From positions 804,498 through 868,497 of the forward strand of contig JANJXV010000159.1 of NCBI GenBank assembly GCA_024803745.1: a DNA stretch of 64,000 bases. The letters are read 5' to 3'. Positions 1 through 13,440 of the stretch are shown here, in pieces; within the stretch, counting starts at the first letter, position 1, and each line of letters opens with the position of its first letter. The stretch is from Megascapheus bottae. Taxonomy: Eukaryota > Chordata > Mammalia > Rodentia > Geomyidae. A program made the translations under genes and the position numbers. Below the pieces are notes generated by a model that saw only the letters and a program-made list of their open reading frames with translations, did no database searches and had not been told where the DNA came from.

Positions 1-321
1 TCTGTGACATTACACACCTGCATTGTGTGACTTCACACACCTCCATTCTATGACTTCACACACCTCCATTCTGTGACTTCACACACCTCCATTCTGTGAC
101 TTCACACACCTCCATTTTGATTTCACACACTTCCATTCTTTGACTCCACACACCTCCATTCTATGACTTCACACATCCATTTTGACTTCACACACCTCCA
201 ATATATGACTTCAAACACCTCAATTCTGTGACTTCACAAACCTCCATTCTATGACTTCACACACCTCCATTCTGTGACTTCACACACCTCCATTCTGTGA
301 CTTCACACACCTCCGTTCTAT

Positions 322-3300
322 GACCTCACACACCCTCATTCCATGATTTCACAAACCTCCATTCTATGACTTCACACATCCATTTTGACTTCACACACCT
401 CCAATATGTGACTTCAAACACCTCAATTCTGTGACTTCACAAACCTCCATTCTATGAGTTCATACCATCCATTCTGTGACTTTACACAGCTCCATTCTAT
501 GACTTCACACACTTCCATTTTATGACTTCACACATCGCCATTCTGTGACTTTACATACCTCCATTCTGAGTTCACACACCTCCATTCTGTGACTTCACAC
601 ACCTCCATTCTGTGACTTCCCACACCTCCGTTTTGTTACTTCACACACCTCCATTCTATGACTTCACACACCTCTATTCTGACTTCACACACATCCATTC
701 TATGACTTCACACACCTCCATTCTGACTTCACACACCTCCATTCTATGAATTTGCAAACCTCTATTCTGACTTCACACACCTCCATTCTGTGATTTCACA
801 CACCTCCATTCGATGACTTCACACACCTACATTCTTTGACTTTACACACCTCCATTTTGACTTCACACACCTCCATTCTGTGACTTCACACCCTTACATT
901 TGTGACTTCACACACCACCATTCTGACTTCACACACCTCCATTATGTGACTTCACACACCTCCATTATATGACTTCACACACCTCCATTCTATGATTTCA
1001 CACACCTCCATTCTGTGACTTCACACAGCTCCATTCTGTGACTTCACACACCTCCATTCTCCGACTTCACACCCCTCCAATTTGACTTCACATACCACCA
1101 TTCTATGACTTCAGAAACCTCCATTCTGTGACTTCACACACCTCCATTCTGTGACTTCACAAACCTCCATTCTATGATTTCACACACCGCCAATCTATGA
1201 CTGCACACACCTCCATTTTATGACGTCACACACCTCCATTTTGACTTCACACACCTCCCTTCGCTGACTTCACACACTTCCCTTCTCTGACTTCACACAC
1301 CTCCTTTCTATGACTTCACACACCTCCTTTCTATGACTTCACACACCTCCATTCCTACTTCACACACCTCCATTCTATGACTTCACAGACCTCGAATCTG
1401 TGACTTCACTCACCTCCACTCCAGGACTTCACACTCCTCCATTCTATGACTTCCCACACCTCCTTTCTACGACTTCACCCACCTCTATTCTATGAATTCA
1501 CACCTCCATTCTGACTTCACACACCTCCATTCTGTGACTTCACACACCTCCATTATATGACTTCACACACCTCCATTCTATGACTTCACACACCTCCATT
1601 CTATGAATTCACACACCTCCATTCTGTGACTTCACACAACTCCATTCTATGACTTCACTACACCTTCATTCTTACTTCACAAACATACATTTTATGACTT
1701 CACACACCTCCATTCTATGACTTCATACCCCTCCATTCTTTGACTTCACACACCTCCATTCTGAGTTTACACACCTCCATTCTATGACTTCACACACCTC
1801 CATTCTTTGACGTCACACACTTCCATTCTATGACTTCACACAACTTCATTCTTACTTTAAAAACATCCATTCTATAACTTCACACACCTTCATTCTATGA
1901 CTTCAAACACCTCCATTCTGTGACTTCACACACCTCCATTCTATGACTTCACAAACCTCCATTCTGTGGTTTCACACACCACAATTTTATGACTTCACAC
2001 ACTTCCATTGTATGACTTCACACACCTCCATTCTGTGACTCACACACCTCCATTCTGAGACTTCACACACCTCCAATCTGTGACTTCACACACCTCCATT
2101 CTGTGACTTCACACACCTCCATTCTGTGACTTCACACACCTCCATTCTATGACCTCACACACCCTCATTCTATGATTTCACAAACCTCCATTCTATGACT
2201 TCACACATCCATTTTGACTTCACACACCTCCAATATACGACTTCAAACACCTCAATTCTGTGACTTCACAAACCTCCATTCTATGAGTTCATACCATCCA
2301 TTCTGTGACTTTACACACCTCCATTCTATGACTTCACACACTTCCATTTTATGACTTCACACATCGCCATTCTGTGACTTTACATACCTCCATTCTGAGT
2401 TCACACACCTCCATTCTGTGACTTCACACACCTCCATTCTGTGACTTCCCACACCTCCGTTTTGTTACTTCACACACCTCCATTCTATGACTTCACACAC
2501 CTCTATTCTGACTTCACACACATCCATTCTATGACTTCACACACCTCCATTCTGACTTCACACACCTCCATTCTATGAATTTGCAAACCTCTATTCTGAC
2601 TTCACACACCTCCATTCTGTGATTTCACACACCTCCATTCGATGACTTCACACACCTACATTCTTTGACTTTACACACCTCCATTTTGACTTCACACACC
2701 TCCATTCTGTGACTTCACACCCTTACATTTGTGACTTCACACACCACCATTCTGACTTCACACACCTCCATTATGTGACTTCACACACCTCCATTATATG
2801 ACTTCACACACCTCCATTCTATGATTTCACACACCTCCATTCTGTGACTTCACACAGCTCCATTCTGTGACTTCACACACCTCCATTCTCCGACTTCACA
2901 CCCCTCCAATTTGACTTCACATACCACCATTCTATGACTTCAGAAACCTCCATTCTGTGACTTCACACACCTCCATTCTGTGACTTCACAAACCTCCATT
3001 CTATGATTTCACACACCGCCAATCTATGACTGCACACACCTCCATTTTATGACGTCACACACCTCCATTTTGACTTCACACACTTCCCTTCGCTGACTTC
3101 ACACACTTCCCTTCTCTGACTTCACACACCTCCTTTCTATGACTTCACACACCTCCTTTCTATGACTTCACACACCTCCATTCCTACTTCACACACCTCC
3201 ATTCTATGACTTCACAGACCTCGAATCTGTGACTTCACTCACCTCCACTCCAGGACTTCACACTCCTCCATTCTATGACTTCCCACACCTCCTTTGTACG

Positions 3301-3979
3301 ACTTCACCCACCTCTATTCTTTGAATTCACACCTCCATTCTGACTTCACACACCTCCATTCTGTGACTTCACACACCTCCATTATATGACTTCACACACC
3401 TCCATTCTATGACTTCACACACCTCCATTCTATGAATTCACACACCTCCATTCTGTGACTTCACACAACTCCATTCTATGACTTCACTACACCTTCATTC
3501 TTACTTCACAAACATACATTTTATGACTTCACACACCTCCATTCTATGACTTCATACCCCTCCATTCTTTGACTTCACACACCTCCATTCTGAGTTTACA
3601 CACCTCCATTCTATGACTTCACACACCTCCATTCTTTGACGTCACACACTTCCATTCTATGACTTCACACAACTTCATTCTTACTTTAAAAACATCCATT
3701 CTATAACTTCACACACCTTCATTCTATGACTTCAAACACCTCCATTCTTTGACTTCACACACCTCCATTCTATGACTTCACAAACCTCCATTCTGTGACT
3801 TCACACACCACAATTTTATGACTTCACACACTTCCATTGTATGACTTCACACACCTCCATTCTGTGACTCACACACCTCCATTCTGAGACTTCACACACC
3901 TCCAATCTGTGACTTCACACACCTCCATTCTGTGACTTCACACACCTCCATTCTGTGACTTCACACACCTCCATTCTAT
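322..3979 (+). repeat. Two tandem copies of an 1829-bp higher-order repeat
   Basis: Marker words recur exactly 1829 bp apart: GACCTCACAC at 322, 2151 and 3980; TTTTGTTACT at 631 and 2460; TCGCTGACTT at 1261 and 3090; the T(C/G)TACGACTT variant at 1466 and 3295. Copy 1 is therefore about 322-2150 and copy 2 about 2151-3979. The copies are nearly identical with scattered single-base changes (for example TTTCTACG versus TTTGTACG). The unit contains two CATTCTTACTT marker monomers, a CTCCGACTTC monomer and the CAGACCTCG block. Copy phase is arbitrary. Confidence 0.92.
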
Positions 3980-5450
3980 GACCTCACACACCCTCATTCT
4001 ATGATTTCACACACATCCATTCTATGACTTCACACATCCATTTTGACTTCACACACCTCAAATATATGACTTCAAACACCTCAATTCTGTGACTTCACAC
4101 ACCTCCATTCTATGAGTTCATACCATCCATTCTGTGACTTCACACACCTCCATTCTATGACTTGACACACTTCCATTCTATGTCTTCACACATCGCCATT
4201 CTGTGACTTTACATACCTCCATTCTGAGTTCACACACCTCCATTCTGTGACTTCACACACCTCCATTCTGTGACTTCTCACACCACCATTTTGTGACTTC
4301 ACACACCTCCATTCTATGACTTCACACACCTCTATTCTGACTTCATACACCTCCATTCTATGACTTCACACACCTCAATTCTGACTTCACACACCTCCAT
4401 TCTATGACTTCGCAAACATCTATTCTGACTTCACACACCTCCATTCTGTGATTTCACACCCCTCCATTCAATTTCACACTCCCACATTCTTTGACTTCAC
4501 ACACCTCCATTTTGACTTCACACACCTCCATTCTGTGACTTCACACCCTTACATTTGTGACTTCTCACACCACCTTTTTGACTTCACACACCTCCATTCT
4601 GACTTCACACACCTCCATTCTGTGACTTCACACACCTCCATTCTATGACTTCACACACCTCTATTCTATGACTTCACACACCTCCATTCTATGACTTCAC
4701 ACACCTCCATTCTGTGACTTCACACAGCTCCATTTTATGACTTCACACACCTTCATTCTTACTTCACAAACATACATTCTATGACTTCACACACCTCCAT
4801 TCTATGACTTCACACACCTCCATTCTTTGACTTCACAGAACTCCATTCTGTGACTTCACACACCTCCATTCTGTGACTTCTCACATCTCCATTCTGTGAC
4901 TTCACACACCTCCATTCTCCGACTTCACAACCCTCCAATTTGACTTCACATACCTCCATTCTATGACTTCACAAACCTCCATTCTGTGACTTCACACACC
5001 TCCATTCTGTGACTTCACAAACCTCCATTCAATGATTTCACACACCTCCAATCTATGACTTCACACACATCCATTTTATGACGTCACACACCTCCATTTT
5101 GACTTCACACACCTCCATTATATGACTTCACACTCCTCCCTTCTGTGACTTCACACACCTCCATTCTATGACTTCACACACCTTCATTGTATGACTACAC
5201 ACCCCCATTCTATGACTTCATACACTTCCATTCTATGATTTCACAAACCTCCATGCTATGACTTCACACACCTCCATTCTGTGACTTCACACACCTCCAT
5301 TTTGACTTCACACACCTCCATTCTTTGACTTCACACAACTCCATTCTGTGACTTCACACACTTATATTTGTGACTTCTCACACCACCTTTTTGACTTCAC
5401 ACATCTCCATTCTGTGACTTCACACATCTCCATTCTGTGACTTCACACAC
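3270..5450 (+). repeat. Segment duplicated 7566 bp downstream (first copy)
   Basis: Matches about 10836-13016 at a constant 7566-bp offset. The TACGACTT block is at 3295 and 10861, GACCTCACAC at 3980 and 11546, the unusual CCCCTCCATTCAATTTCAC run just after 4448 and 12014, and CATTCTTACTTCACAAACAT at 4754 and 12320. Identity appears very high, with only scattered substitutions. Boundaries are estimated to within about 50 bp from where the monomer variants stop agreeing. Confidence 0.88.
3980..4740 (+). repeat. Partial third copy of the 1829-bp unit
   Basis: Begins with GACCTCACAC exactly 1829 bp after copy 2 and follows the same monomer order through the TTCATACCATCCATTC monomer and the CACCCTTACATTTG monomer near 4547. 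There the offset has dropped to 1826 through a 3-bp shortening around 4470. After about 4740 the order changes: a CATTCTTACTTCACAAACAT monomer (4754) appears much earlier than in copies 1 and 2. This copy is closer to the segments at 11.5, 15.1 and 21.1 kb than to copies 1 and 2. Confidence 0.8.
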
Positions 5451-7810
5451 CTCCTTTCTGTGACTTCACACACCTCCATTCTGTGACTTCACACACCTCC
5501 CTTCCGTGACTTCAACCATCTCCATTCTATGACTTCACACACCTCCATTCTATGACATCACACACCTCCATTCTATTACTTCACACACTTCCATTCTATG
5601 ACTTCACACACCTCCATTCTATGACTTCACACACATCCATTCTATGAGTTCACACATCTCCTTTCTGTAACTTCCCACAGTTCCAATATTTGACTTCACA
5701 AACCTGCATTCCATGACTTCACACACCTCCATTCTATGATTTCACACACCTTCATTCTTTGACTTCACAAACCTCCATTTGTGACTTCACACACCACCAT
5801 TTTGATTTCACACACCTCCATTCTGTGACTTCACACACCTCCATTCTTTGACTTCACACACCTCCGTTTTGACTTCACACATTTCCATTCTGTGATTTCA
5901 CATACCTCCATTCTGTGACCTCACACACCACCATTGTTTGACTTCACACACCTCCATTCTTTGACTTCACACACCTCCATTCCACGACTTCACACACCTC
6001 CATTCTATGAGTTCACACACATCCATTCTATGAGTTCACACACCACAATTTTGTCTTCACACACCTCCATTCTATGACTTCACACACCTTCGTTCTTAGT
6101 TAAGAAACATCCATTCTGTGACTTCACACACGTCCATTCTATGACTTCGCAAACCTCCATTCTGTGATTTCACACACCTCCATTCTGAGTTCACACACTT
6201 CCATTCGGTGACTTCACACACCTACATTCTGACTTCACACACCTACATTCTGTGACTTCACACATTTACATTCTATGACTTCATACACCTCCATTCTGTG
6301 ACTTCACACACCTCCATTCTGGGACTTCACACACCTTCATTCTGTGACTTCACACACCTCCATTCTATGACTTCACACACTTCCATTCTATGATTTCACA
6401 CATCCATTTTGACTTCACACACCTAAAATATGTGACTTCAAACACCTCAATTTTGTGTCTTCACACACCTCCATTCTATGACTTCATACCCGTCCATTCT
6501 GTGACTTCACACACCTCCATTCCATGACTTCACACACCTCCATTCTGTGACTTCACCCACCTCCATTCTGTGACTTCACACACCTCCATTCTCCGACTTC
6601 ACACCCCTCCAATTTGACTTCACATACCTCCATTCTATGACTTCACAAACCTCCATTCTGTGACTACACACACCTCCCTTCTGTGTCTTCACACACCTCC
6701 ATTCTATGACCTCACACACCTTCATTTTGTGACTTCACACACCTCCATTCTCTGACTTCACACACTTCCATTCTATGATTTCACAAACCTCCATGCTATG
6801 ACTTCACACACCTCCATTCTATTACTTCACACACCTCTATTCTGACTTCACACACCTCCATTCTATGACTTCACAAACCTCCACTCTATGATTTCACACA
6901 CCTCCATTATATGACTTCACACACCTCCATTTTATGACGTCACACACCTCCATTTTGACATCTCACACCTCCATTCTGTGACTTCACACACCTCCATTCT
7001 ATGACTTCACACACTTCCTTTGTGACCTCACACACCTCCATTCTATGAGTTCACACACCTCCATTCTATGAGTTCACACACCTCCATTCTGACTTCACAC
7101 ACCTTCATTCTATGACTTCACAGACCTCGAATATGTGACTTAACTCACCTCCACTATATGACTTCACACTCCGCCATTCTATGACTTCCCACACCTCGTT
7201 TCTATGACTTCAACCACCTCCATTTTTTGACTTCACACACCCCCATTCTGTGACTTCACACACCTCCATTCTATGACCTCACACACCCTCATTCTATGAT
7301 TTCACACACCTCCATTCTATGACTTCACACATCCATTTTGATTTCACACACCTCCAATATATGACTTCATACACCTCAATTCTGTGACTTCACACACCTC
7401 CATTTTCTGACTTCATACTGTCCATTCTGTGACTTCACACACCTCCATTCTATGACTTCACACACTTTAATTCTATGACTTCACACACCTCCTTTCTGTG
7501 ACTTTACACACCTCCATTCTGAGTTCACACACCTCCATTCTGTGACGTCACACAACTCCATTCTGTGACTTCCCACACTTCCATTCTGTGACTTCACACA
7601 CCTCCATTCTATGATTTCACACACCTCCATTCTATGACTTCACCCACCTCCATTCTATGAATTCACACCACCATTCTGACTTCACACACCTCCATTCTGT
7701 GACTTCACACACCTCCATTATATGCCTTCACACACCTCCATTCAATGACTTCACACACCTCCATTATATGACTTCACACATCTCCATTCTGTGACTTTAC
7801 ACACCTCCAT
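5450..7810 (+). repeat. Satellite stretch with few long-range matches
   Basis: Ordinary 23/21-bp monomers; I could not place most of this stretch in a large duplication. The exception is about 5925-6130, which follows the same monomer order as about 25977-26170. It has TCCACGACTT at 5981 and 26029, then the TGAGTTCACACACATCC and AATTTTGTCTTCAC monomers, and a diverged TTCTTAGTTAAGAAACATCC at 6090-6115. This is probably an older copy of the unit at the right end of the arm. Confidence 0.75.
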
Positions 7811-10800
7811 TCTATGACTTCACACACCTTCATTCTTACTTCACAAACATACATTCTATGACTTCACACACCTCCATTCTATGACCTCACACACCTCCAT
7901 TCTTTGACTTCACACACCTCCAACCTGTGTTCACACACCTCAGTTATGTGACTTCACACACCTCCATTCTGACTTCACACACCTCCATTCTATGACTTTA
8001 CACACCTCCATTCTGTGACTTCACCTACCTCCATTCTATGACTTCACACACCTCCTTTCTGTGACTTCACACACCTCCATTCTGTGACTTCACACACTTC
8101 CAATATGACGTCACACACCTCCATTCTATGAGTTCACACACCTCCATTATGACTTCACACAACTCCATTCTTTGACTTCACACACTTCCATTCTCAATTC
8201 ACACAGCTCCTTTCTGTGACTTCACAAAAAACCTTTCTATGGTTTCACACACCTCCATAATATGACTTCACACAAGTCCATCTATGGCTTCACACACCTC
8301 CATTCTGCCTTCACACACCTCTATTCTATGACTTTGCACACCTCCATTCTGACATGACACACCTCCATTCTATGACTTCACAGACCTCGAATTTGTGACT
8401 TCACTCACCTGCACTCTATGACTTCACCCACCCCAATCTATGACTACACACCTCCATTCTGACTTCACAAACCTCCATTCTGTGACTTCACACACCTCCA
8501 TTCTATGACTTCACACACCTTCATTTTTACTTCAGAAACATCCATTCTATGACGTCACACACCTCCATTCCATGACTTCACAAACCTCAATTCTGTGACT
8601 TCACACAACTCCATTCTGAGTAAACACAACTCCATTCGGTGACTTCACACATCTCCATTCTGACTTCACACACCTCCATTCTATGACTTCACACACTTCC
8701 ATTCTATGACTTCAAACACCTCCATTCTGTGACTTCACACACCTCCATTCTATGACTTCACACACCTTCATTTTTACTTCAGAAACATCCATTCTATGAT
8801 GTCACACACCTCCATTCCATGACTTCACAAACCTCAATTCTGTGACTTCACACAACTCCATTCTGAGTAAACACAAGTCCATTCGGTGACTTCACACATC
8901 TCCATTCTGACTTCACACACCTCCATTCTATGACTTCACACACTTCCATTCTATGACTTCAAACACCTCCATTCTATGACTTCACACACCTCCATTCTAT
9001 GACTTCACACACTTCCATTGTGACGTCACTCACCTCCATTCTATGAGTTCACACACCTCCATTCTGACTTCACACACCTCCATTCTATGACTTCACACAC
9101 CTTCATTCTTACTTCACAAACATATATTCTATGACTTCACACACCTCCATTCTATGACTTCACACACCTCCATTCTTTGACTTACCACACCTCCATTCTG
9201 TGACTTCACACACCTCCATTCTGTGACTTCACACAGCTCCATTCTGTGACTTCACACACCTCCATTCTCCGACTTCACACCCCTCCAATTTGACTTCACA
9301 TCCCTCCATTCTATGACTTCACAAACCTCCATTCCTTGACTTCACACACCTCCATTCTGTGACTTCACAAACCTCCATTCTATGATTTCACACACCTCCA
9401 ATCTATGACTTCACACACCTCCATTTTATGACGTCACACACCTCCATTTTGACTTCACACACCTCCATTATGTGACTTCACACACCTCCCTTCTGTGACT
9501 TCACATATCTCCATTCTATGACTTCACACACCTTCATTGTATGACTTCATACACCTCCATTCTATGACTTCACACACTTCCATTCCATGATTTCACATAC
9601 CTCCATGCTATGACTTCACACACCTCCATTCTGTGACTTCACACACCTCCATTTTGAATTCACACACCTCCATTCTGTGACTTCACACACCTCCATACTA
9701 TGTATTCACACATTTCCATTGTGACGTCACACACCTCCATTCTATGTGTTCACACACCTCCATTCTATGACTTCACACACCTTCATTATATGACTTCACA
9801 CACCTCCATTCTGTGACTTCACAAACCTTCATTCTATGAGTTCACACACATCCATTCTATGATTTCACACACCTCCATTTTAGGCCAGGACATCCCTCGA
9901 TTTTGACTTCACACACCTCCATTCTGTGACTTCACACACCTCCATACTATGAATTCACACACTTCCATTGTGACGTCACACACCTTCATTCTATGAGTTC
10001 ACACACCTATATTCTATGACTTGACAGACCTCGAATCTGTGACTTCACACTCCTCCATTCTATGACTTCCCACACCTCCTTTCTATGACTTCACCCACCT
10101 CTATTCTATGACTTCACACCTCCATTCTGACTTCACACACCTCCATTCCGTGAGTTCACACACCTCCATTCTATGACTTCACACACCTCCATTCTGTGAC
10201 TTCAGGCACCTCCATTCTATCACTTCACACACCTCCATTCTTTGACTTCACACACTTCCATTCTGTGTTTACACATCTCCATTCTATGAATTCACACACT
10301 TCCATTCTATGACTTCACACAACTTCATTCTTACTTTACAAACATCCATTCTATAACTTCACACACCTCCATTCTATGACTTCAAACACCTCCATTCTGT
10401 GACTTCACACACCTCCATTCTATGACTTCACACCTCCATTCTGACTTCACACACCTCCATTCCGTGAGTTCACACACCTCCATTCTATGACTTCACACAC
10501 CTCCATTCTGTGACTTCACACACCTAAATTTTATGACTTCACACATTTCCATTGTGACGTCACACACCTCCATTCTATGAGTTCACACACCTCCATTCTG
10601 ACTTCACACACCTCCATTCTATGACTTCACACACCTCCATTCTGAATTCACACAGCTCCATTCTGTGACTTCACAAAACTCCATTCTATGATTTCACACC
10701 CCTCCATACTATGACTTCACACAATTCCATCTATGACTTCACACACCTGCATTTTGATATCACCACCTCGAATCTATGACTACACTCCTCCGTTCTGACT

Positions 10801-12983
10801 TCACACACCTTCATTCTGTGACTTCACACACCTCCATTCTATGACTTCCCACACCTCCTTTCTACGACTTCACCCACCTCTATTCTATGAATTCACACCT
10901 CCATTCTGACTTCACACACCTCCATTCTGTGACTTCACACACCTCCATTATATGACTTCACACACCTCCATTCTATGTCTTCACACACCTCCATTCTATG
11001 AATTCATACACCTCCATTCTGTGACTTCACACACCTCCATTCTATGACTTCACTACACCTTCATTCTTACTTCACAAACATACATTCTATGACTTCACAC
11101 ACCTCCATTCTATGACTTCATACCCCTCCATTCTTTGACTTCACACACCTCCATTCTGAGTTTACACACCTCCATTCTATGACTTCACACACCTCCATTC
11201 TTTGACGTCACACACTTCCATTCTATGACTTCACACAACTTCATTCTTACTTTAAAAACATCCATTCTATAACTTCACACACCTTCATTCTATGACTTCA
11301 AACACCTCCATTCTGTGACTTCACACACCTCCATTCTATGACTTCACAAACCTCCATTCTGTGACTTCACACACCACAATTTTATGACTCCACACACTTC
11401 CATTGTATGACTTCACACACCTCCATTCTGTGACTCACACACCTCCATTCTGAGACTTCACACACCTCCAATCTGTGACTTCACACACCTCCATTCTGTG
11501 ACTTCACACACCTCCATTCTGTGACTTCAGACACCTCCATTCTATGACCTCACACACCCTCATTCTATGATTTCACACACATCCATTCTATGACTTCACA
11601 CATCCATTTTGACTTCACACACCTCCAATATATGACTTCAAACACCTCAATTCTGTGACTTCACACACCTCCATTCTATGAGTTCATACCATCCATTCTG
11701 TGACTTCACACACCTCCATTCTATGACTTCACACACTTCCATTCTATGTCTTCACACATCGCCATTCTGTGACTTTACATACCTCCATTCTGAGTTCACA
11801 CACCTCCATTCTGTGACTTCACACACCTCCATTCTGTGACTTCTCACACCACCATTTTGTGACTTCACACACCTCCATTCTATGACTTCACACACCTCTA
11901 TTCTGACTTCACACACCTCCATTCTATGACTTCACACACCTCCATTCTGACTTCACACACCTCCATTCTATGACTTCGCAAACATCTATTCTGACTTCAC
12001 ACACCTCCATTCTGTGATTTCACACCCCTCCATTCAATTTCACACTCCCACATTCTTTGACTTCACACACCTCCATTTTGACTTCACACACCTCCATTCT
12101 GTGACTTCACACCCTTACATTTGTGACTTCTCACACCACCTTTTTGACTTCACACACCTCCATTCTGACTTCACACACCTCCATTCTGTGACTTCACACA
12201 CCTCCATTCTATGACTTCACACACCTTTATTCTATGACTTCACACACCTCCATTCTATGACTTCACACACCTCCATTCTGTGACTTCACACAGCTCCATT
12301 TTATGACTTCACACACCTTCATTCTTACTTCACAAACATACATTCTATGACTTCACACACCTCCATTCTATGACTTCACACACCTCCATTCTTTGACTTC
12401 ACAGAACTCCATTCTGTGACTTCACACACCTCCATTCTGTGACTTCTCACATCTCCATTCTGTGACTTCACACACCTCCATTCTCCGACTTCACAACCCT
12501 CCAATTTGACTTCACATACCTCCATTCTATGACTTCACAAACCTCCATTCTGTGACTTCACACACCTCCATTCTGTGACTTCACAAACCTCCATTCAATG
12601 ATTTCACACACCTCCAATCTATGACTTCACACACATCCATTTTATGACGTCACACACCTCCATTTTGACTTCACACACCTCCATTATGTGACTTCACACA
12701 CCTCCCTTCTGTGACTTCACACACCTCCATTCTATGACTTCACACACCTTCATTGTATGACTACACACCCCCATTCTATGACTTCACACACTTCCATTCT
12801 ATGATTTCACAAACCTCCATGCTATGACTTCACACACCTCCATTCTGTGACTTCACACACCTCCATTTTGACTTCACACACCTCCATTCTGTGACTTCAC
12901 ACAACTCCATTCTGTGACTTCACACACTTACATTTGTGACTTCTCACACCACCTTTTTGACTTCACACATCTCCATTCTGTGA
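7810..12983 (+). repeat. About 5.2-kb block, first copy of the ~9.54-kb-spaced duplication
   Basis: Corresponds to about 17365-22517. The offset is 9555 bp at the left (CAACCTGTGT at 7921 and 17476; TCACCTACCT at 8021 and 17576) and 9534 bp further right (TAGGCCAGGA at 9881 and 19415; GACCTCACAC at 11546 and 21080). The 21-bp change in offset equals one short monomer and falls near 9.0/18.55 kb. The block contains its own internal repeat of about 250 bp around 8.5-8.9 kb (the CATTTTTACTTCAGAAACAT monomer occurs twice). Confidence 0.9.
9871..9907 (+). other. Atypical non-consensus island GGCCAGGACATCCCTCG
   Basis: The word TAGGCCAGGACATCCCTCGA starting at 9881 departs most from the monomer consensus in the left arm. 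A reverse-complemented right-arm equivalent near 27603-27642 shows what it replaced: there CCTCCATTTTAGGACGTCAC leads into ACACCTCGATTTTGACTTC. The island is thus a rearranged version of the TTTTAGGACGTCAC monomer, not an insertion of foreign DNA. Confidence 0.7.
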
Positions 12984-13015
12984 CTTCACACATCTCCATT
13001 CTGTGACTTCACACA

Positions 13016-13440
13016 CCTCCATTCTGTGACTTCACACACCTCCATTCTATGACCTCACACACCCTCATTCTATGATTTCACACACATCCATTCTATGACT
13101 TCACACATCCATTTTGACTTCACACACCTCCAATATATGACTTCAAACACCTCAATTCTGTGACTTCACACACCTCCATTCTATGAGTTCATACCATCCA
13201 TTCTGTGACTTCACACACCTCCATTCTATGACTTCACACACTTCCATTCTATGTCTTCACACATCGCCATTCTGTGACTTTACATACCTCCATTCTGACT
13301 TCACACATCTCCATTCTGTGACTTCACACACCTCCATTTTGACTTCACACACCTCCATTCTGTGACTTCACACAACTCCATTCTGTGACTTCACACACTT
13401 ACATTTGTGACTTCTCACACCACCTTTTTGACTTCACACA
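13016..13440 (+). repeat. Mosaic insertion making a local 471-bp offset change
   Basis: About 13016-13295 repeats about 11511-11790 at an offset of 1505 (GACCTCACAC at 13051 and 11546). About 13300-13440 repeats the stretch just before 12970 at an offset of 471. The insertion explains why downstream comparisons with the 15-17 kb copy shift from 3069 bp (12014 to 15083) to 2598 bp (13503 to 16101). It looks like a secondary exchange within the array. Confidence 0.8.

Noticed and set aside
4448..4648. 66-codon open frame, repeated identically at 12014, 15083 and 21548
   Set aside because: It is read-through of the satellite. A 23-bp unit shifts frame each copy, giving cycling DFTHLHS, VTSHTSI and LHTPPF motifs. 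There is no start context, domain or signal, and repetition follows the DNA duplications.
13183..13365. 60-codon open frame, and a similar one at 24030-24218
   Set aside because: Same three-frame repeat peptide pattern; no independent evidence of coding.
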